In this document: piece by piece, positions 6,233-8,371 of the stretch
Position numbering within the stretch: position 1 is the stretch's first letter
Layout of the letters: each line of letters starts with the position of its first letter
DNA from: Desulfurivibrio alkaliphilus
Lineage (GTDB): Bacteria > Desulfobacterota > Desulfobulbia > Desulfobulbales > Desulfurivibrionaceae
Assembly: GCA_011048585.1 (NCBI GenBank)
Contig: DSDS01000076.1
Coordinates: 1-8,371, forward strand
Direction: 5' to 3'
DNA length: 8,371 nt
The notes under the pieces: generated by a model
Seen by the model: only the letters and a program-made list of their open reading frames with translations
Database searches by the model: none
Told to the model about the DNA's origin: nothing
Position numbers and translations under genes: made by a program

Positions 6233-7477
6233 TTAAAACCCGACCTTAACCCCTGCCAGCAGTACACTTCTGGCATAATCGTAGGCATCGATATTGGAGC
6301 GGTTGTTCTCGTAGCTGAATTCGGCCAGGAACTTCAGCCAGCGGCTGACGGCAAACTCCAACCCCGTTCGGAGAGTCGCTTGGGTATCCTTCCGGCTGAT
6401 TCCGGCAAGCTCCGGATAGCTGCTGTGCCGGAGCCTGGCCATGGCCGAGGCTTCCCAACGCCGGCTCAACGGGTACTGGAAACGGGAGAAAAATCCGTGC
6501 CGGGTGGGGGAATAGCTGGCGGTGGCACTATCGGTCCGGTCGTTGAACTCCAACTCATAGCCGACTCGGTAGCCCGCGGCACCCCCCGCATATTCCAGGG
6601 CTATTTTCTGCAACCAGCCCTCCAGATAGGGGCGATCCGAGGAGCTGATCTTCTCGTAACGGTAACGGAACAGCAGGCGGTCGCCGCCGGCCAGTTCACG
6701 ACTGAGATCAAGTCGGAAACCCAGAGCATCCTGCAGAGCAAGATCGCCCATGGTACTGGTGGAATAGAGCGGTCCGAAACCGAATCTCCAGTCGGCGACG
6801 GGAAAAGTCTTTTGTAACTCCAAAGATAAAAAATCGAGATCATAAGCATTGGTGGAGAGATAGTCCTGACCCAGGAAGAGGCCGGTGAGGCTCACGCTCC
6901 GACCCAGGTCGAGTCCTGCCGTCGCGTAGTATTCCAAAAAGGTGTCGCTGGTTTCGGTGCCGGCATCGACGGGATCGACAATATTGCTGTCATAGCCGTA
7001 GGATAAACCGGCCTCGGCGTACCGCAAGGGGCCACCAACCGTTGCCGGGCCCCGATCAAAGGTGGCCAGGGCCCCACGGGCCAACTCGCGCAACTTGGGG
7101 TCACTACTTTCCCGGTAGGCCCGCCTGAACCAGACAACCGCCTCATCCTCCAGACCTTGCCTGTTTTTTACCAGACCAATATTGTAGGCCGCCAGCGGAG
7201 CCATGGCCTTGACCCCCAATATTTGCCGAAAGGCCGGTTCGGCTCGGCCATAATCGCCGAGCTGGTAGTAGCTCACTCCCAGATTATAGTAAAGAGCGGC
7301 GGATTCCTCCCCCGCCGCCCGGGCCTGCTCAAAGGCCTTGACCGCCCGAGCGTAGTCCCCGGCCCGAAAAGCCTCGACCCCCTGCTCAAACTCTGTACCC
7401 GCAGCCAGAGTGAGGGTGGCGGTTAGCAGTAAAAGCGAGATCAGCAGCAGCGCCCAATTCCACCTGGCAAACCCCAT
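6233..7477 (-). CDS. Secreted TPR protein with C-terminal outer-membrane beta-barrel
   Basis: The 414 residues show three parts. Residues 1-26 are a signal peptide with a Leu-rich core ending near LTLAA-G. Residues 28-140 hold TPR-type helices, with the best copies at about 60-93 (ALYYNLGVSYYQLGDYGRAE) and 94-127 (AAYNIGLVKNRQG). From about 150 to the end there are alternating hydrophobic and polar beta strands separated by charged turns, starting with SYGYDSNIVDP and ending in LAGVKVGF. A terminal Phe is the usual BAM insertion signal. The architecture resembles the Slam (surface lipoprotein assembly modifier, DUF560) group and other TPR-barrel porins, but it is shorter than classic Slam proteins and I cannot assign the family with certainty. 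The start ATG has a weak AGGA 10 nt upstream. It follows the tetrapeptide-repeat gene after 85 nt containing a hairpin. I infer a role in export, anchoring or assembly of an envelope component; the substrate is unknown. Confidence 0.85.
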   Translation of the reverse strand: MGFARWNWALLLISLLLLTATLTLAAGTEFEQGVEAFRAGDYARAVKAFEQARAAGEESAALYYNLGVSYYQLGDYGRAEPAFRQILGVKAMAPLAAYNIGLVKNRQGLEDEAVVWFRRAYRESSDPKLRELARGALATFDRGPATVGGPLRYAEAGLSYGYDSNIVDPVDAGTETSDTFLEYYATAGLDLGRSVSLTGLFLGQDYLSTNAYDLDFLSLELQKTFPVADWRFGFGPLYSTSTMGDLALQDALGFRLDLSRELAGGDRLLFRYRYEKISSSDRPYLEGWLQKIALEYAGGAAGYRVGYELEFNDRTDSATASYSPTRHGFFSRFQYPLSRRWEASAMARLRHSSYPELAGISRKDTQATLRTGLEFAVSRWLKFLAEFSYENNRSNIDAYDYARSVLLAGVKVGF

Positions 7478-7505
7478 AATAAACCCATCCTGCCGAAAAA
7501 GGTTA

Positions 7506-7531
7506 AGCCCCCTTCCCGAGGGAAGGGGGCT
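7506..7531 (-). terminator. Strong hairpin between the repeat-protein and TPR/barrel genes
   Basis: An 11-bp perfect inverted repeat, AGCCCCCTTCC with GGAAGGGGGCT, with a 4-nt loop. On the minus strand it is followed by TTAACCTTTTT, an interrupted T tract, so it may act as a leaky terminator or attenuator between the two genes or protect the upstream message. On the plus strand it is followed by GAATAAAATT, which is not terminator-like. Confidence 0.6.
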
Positions 7532-7562
7532 GAATAAAATTAATGCTTAACGACCGGGTTGA

Positions 7563-7922
7563 CTACGGCCGGTTCTGGGACCTGGCGTCCAGGCTCCGGT
7601 CGCGCAACTCCATGGCCTGCTCCCGCGCCTGCTCCCGAACCTGCTCCCCGGTGTCCCGGACCTGTTCCCGAACCTGTTCCCGAACCTGCTCCCGATTTCT
7701 TTCCCGGGCGGTGGTGGCGGTTTCCAGTCCGGAGGCGGACTGCTCACGCCCCTCCCCCGCCGCTACCTCGGGCGGTTCCAGGGTGGTGGTCGCCCCTTCG
7801 GTCACCCCGGCATCCTGATCGATCACCTGCATGGTCACCTCGCTGAGGCCTGCCTGGGCGTTGGCCGCGGCAAAGGTGAGGGCCAGGACCGCAATGACGG
7901 CAACTGAGTTTTTCTTAAACAT
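7563..7922 (-). CDS. Small secreted protein with REQV/REQA tetrapeptide repeats
   Basis: A 119-residue protein of no family I recognise. Residues 1-24 form a signal peptide (KK, hydrophobic VAVIAVLALTFAAA, cleavage likely after ANA or AQA). A short acidic, Thr/Glu-rich region follows (about 25-72). Residues 77-103 are tandem tetrapeptides: three REQV, one RDTG, EQV, then two REQA. The last part (MELRDRSLDARSQNRP) is also charged. The alternating Arg/Glu pattern with a period near four predicts a single charged helix or short coiled coil. The ATG (7920-7922) has AGGAG 8 nt upstream, and a second AGGAG touches it. It lies 36 nt after a membrane-associated protein gene and 85 nt before the TPR/barrel gene, so it may be a periplasmic partner or cargo. 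That function is inference from position alone. The real coding frame is supported by the signal peptide and ribosome site. Confidence 0.75.
   Translation of the reverse strand: MFKKNSVAVIAVLALTFAAANAQAGLSEVTMQVIDQDAGVTEGATTTLEPPEVAAGEGREQSASGLETATTARERNREQVREQVREQVRDTGEQVREQAREQAMELRDRSLDARSQNRP
7614..7694 (-). repeat. 12-bp tandem repeats coding for REQV/REQA
   Basis: Near-identical 12-nt units, minus-strand form CGGGAACAGGTT, repeat through this segment. Three neighbouring units differ at only two positions, then comes an altered unit (RDTG, one residue out of step) and two diverged units. The array is in frame, so copy-number change would add or remove four residues at a time without breaking the protein. 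Confidence 0.85.
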
Positions 7923-7958
7923 CTCCTGATCTCCTGTCTAGATTTTTGTTGTTTGACA

Positions 7959-8371
7959 TCACAGCCAAGCGCGGTATTGCGGAGCTGTGCTGTCCCTGAA
8001 CGAACCGGGAGCAATATCAAATTGAACCCGAAACTCTCTTTGCTGTTCTCCCTGCCGCAACCGGACAACCAAGGTCTGCTCGCCGCTCTGATCGGCCCGC
8101 ACCGAGAGGGGCAGACGATTACCGCCGGCCTCCAGCCGAACACTCCAGTTAACCTCACTCAGCAGCGGCCTGTTGACCAAGCGGATACCATCAGACAACC
8201 ACAGTTCAAGCTCGGCCTCCTCCACCATTGCCGGGGCGTGGAAAACCAGGTCCAGCGAGCGGGTCTCATTGACCGTCATGCTGACCAGTTGCACCGGCTC
8301 ACCTGCCAGCGGAGTCACCTCGCGCAGCGGAGCCGTCACCAGAAGCAGCGCCACCAGGCCGGCGGCCAGGG
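7959..8371 (-). CDS. Membrane-anchored or secreted beta-rich protein, N-terminus outside window
   Basis: The reading frame is open to the window edge, so the start is not seen. The GTG at 8352-8354 is probably internal, because the codons above it read L-A-A-G-L and continue the hydrophobic stretch. About 136 residues are visible: first LAAGLVALLLVTAPL, either a signal peptide core or a single transmembrane segment, then an exported domain. That domain has alternating strands (VQLVSMTVNETRSLDLVF, EAELELWLSDGIRL, NWSVRLEAGGNRLPLSV, QTLVVRLRQGEQQREFRVQF), which suggests an immunoglobulin-like beta sandwich, and no cysteines or catalytic motif are seen. It ends with a stop 36 nt before the small repeat protein. 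It could be a small secreted protein or the periplasmic part of a longer membrane regulator such as an anti-sigma factor. I cannot choose from this sequence. Confidence 0.7.
   Translation of the reverse strand, partial: LAAGLVALLLVTAPLREVTPLAGEPVQLVSMTVNETRSLDLVFHAPAMVEEAELELWLSDGIRLVNRPLLSEVNWSVRLEAGGNRLPLSVRADQSGEQTLVVRLRQGEQQREFRVQFDIAPGSFRDSTAPQYRAWL

Noticed and set aside
7614..7694. Short direct repeats as a CRISPR array
   Set aside because: The 12-nt units are contiguous without spacers and lie in frame in a coding sequence.
7547..7747. A Pro- and Gly-rich alternative frame through the 12-bp repeats
   Set aside because: Repeats generate repetitive peptides in every frame. The REQV frame alone has a signal peptide and ribosome site.
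7835..8158. A 107-codon minus-strand frame spanning the gap before the repeat protein
   Set aside because: It overlaps two better-supported genes in another frame and lacks any recognisable protein character.

Overview
The window is GC-rich bacterial DNA in which every convincing gene lies on the minus strand. It suggests a Gram-negative bacterium: there is a predicted outer-membrane beta-barrel protein ending in Phe, and the housekeeping blocks are of proteobacterial or desulfobacterial style. I would guess Desulfobacterota or a related Deltaproteobacterium from general protein character, but no marker here fixes the genus.

Layout, read in the direction of transcription (high to low coordinates). 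(1) Positions 8371-6233 hold an accessory envelope cluster. It has a membrane-anchored or secreted protein cut by the window edge, a small secreted protein with a run of REQV/REQA tetrapeptide repeats, and a secreted TPR protein with a C-terminal outer-membrane beta-barrel. A strong hairpin lies between the last two, and an intrinsic terminator follows the last. (2) Positions 6133-3102 hold tRNA-Ser(GGA), the small SRP RNA (ffs) with its own terminator, dnaX, ybaB/ebfC and recR. This order is conserved in many bacteria and resembles the Bacillus scr-dnaX-yaaK-recR locus. (3) Positions 2961-2887 hold tRNA-Val(GAC), preceded by a structured non-coding leader and a TTGACA promoter candidate. A long hairpin follows it. 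(4) Positions 2806-1 hold the translation operon thrS-infC-rpmI-rplT. infC uses a non-canonical AUU start, and only the first 7 codons of rplT are inside the window.

Parts 2-4 are core replication, recombination and translation functions. DnaX loads the sliding clamp, YbaB and RecR act on the nucleoid and in recombinational repair, SRP RNA targets membrane proteins, and ThrRS, IF-3, L35 and L20 make up a translation operon. The least explained part is positions 6233-8371. Its three adjacent genes all look exported, and two of them (the tetrapeptide-repeat protein and the edge-truncated beta-rich protein) belong to no family I recognise. They may form one envelope-associated unit, but this is inferred from adjacency and export signals only.
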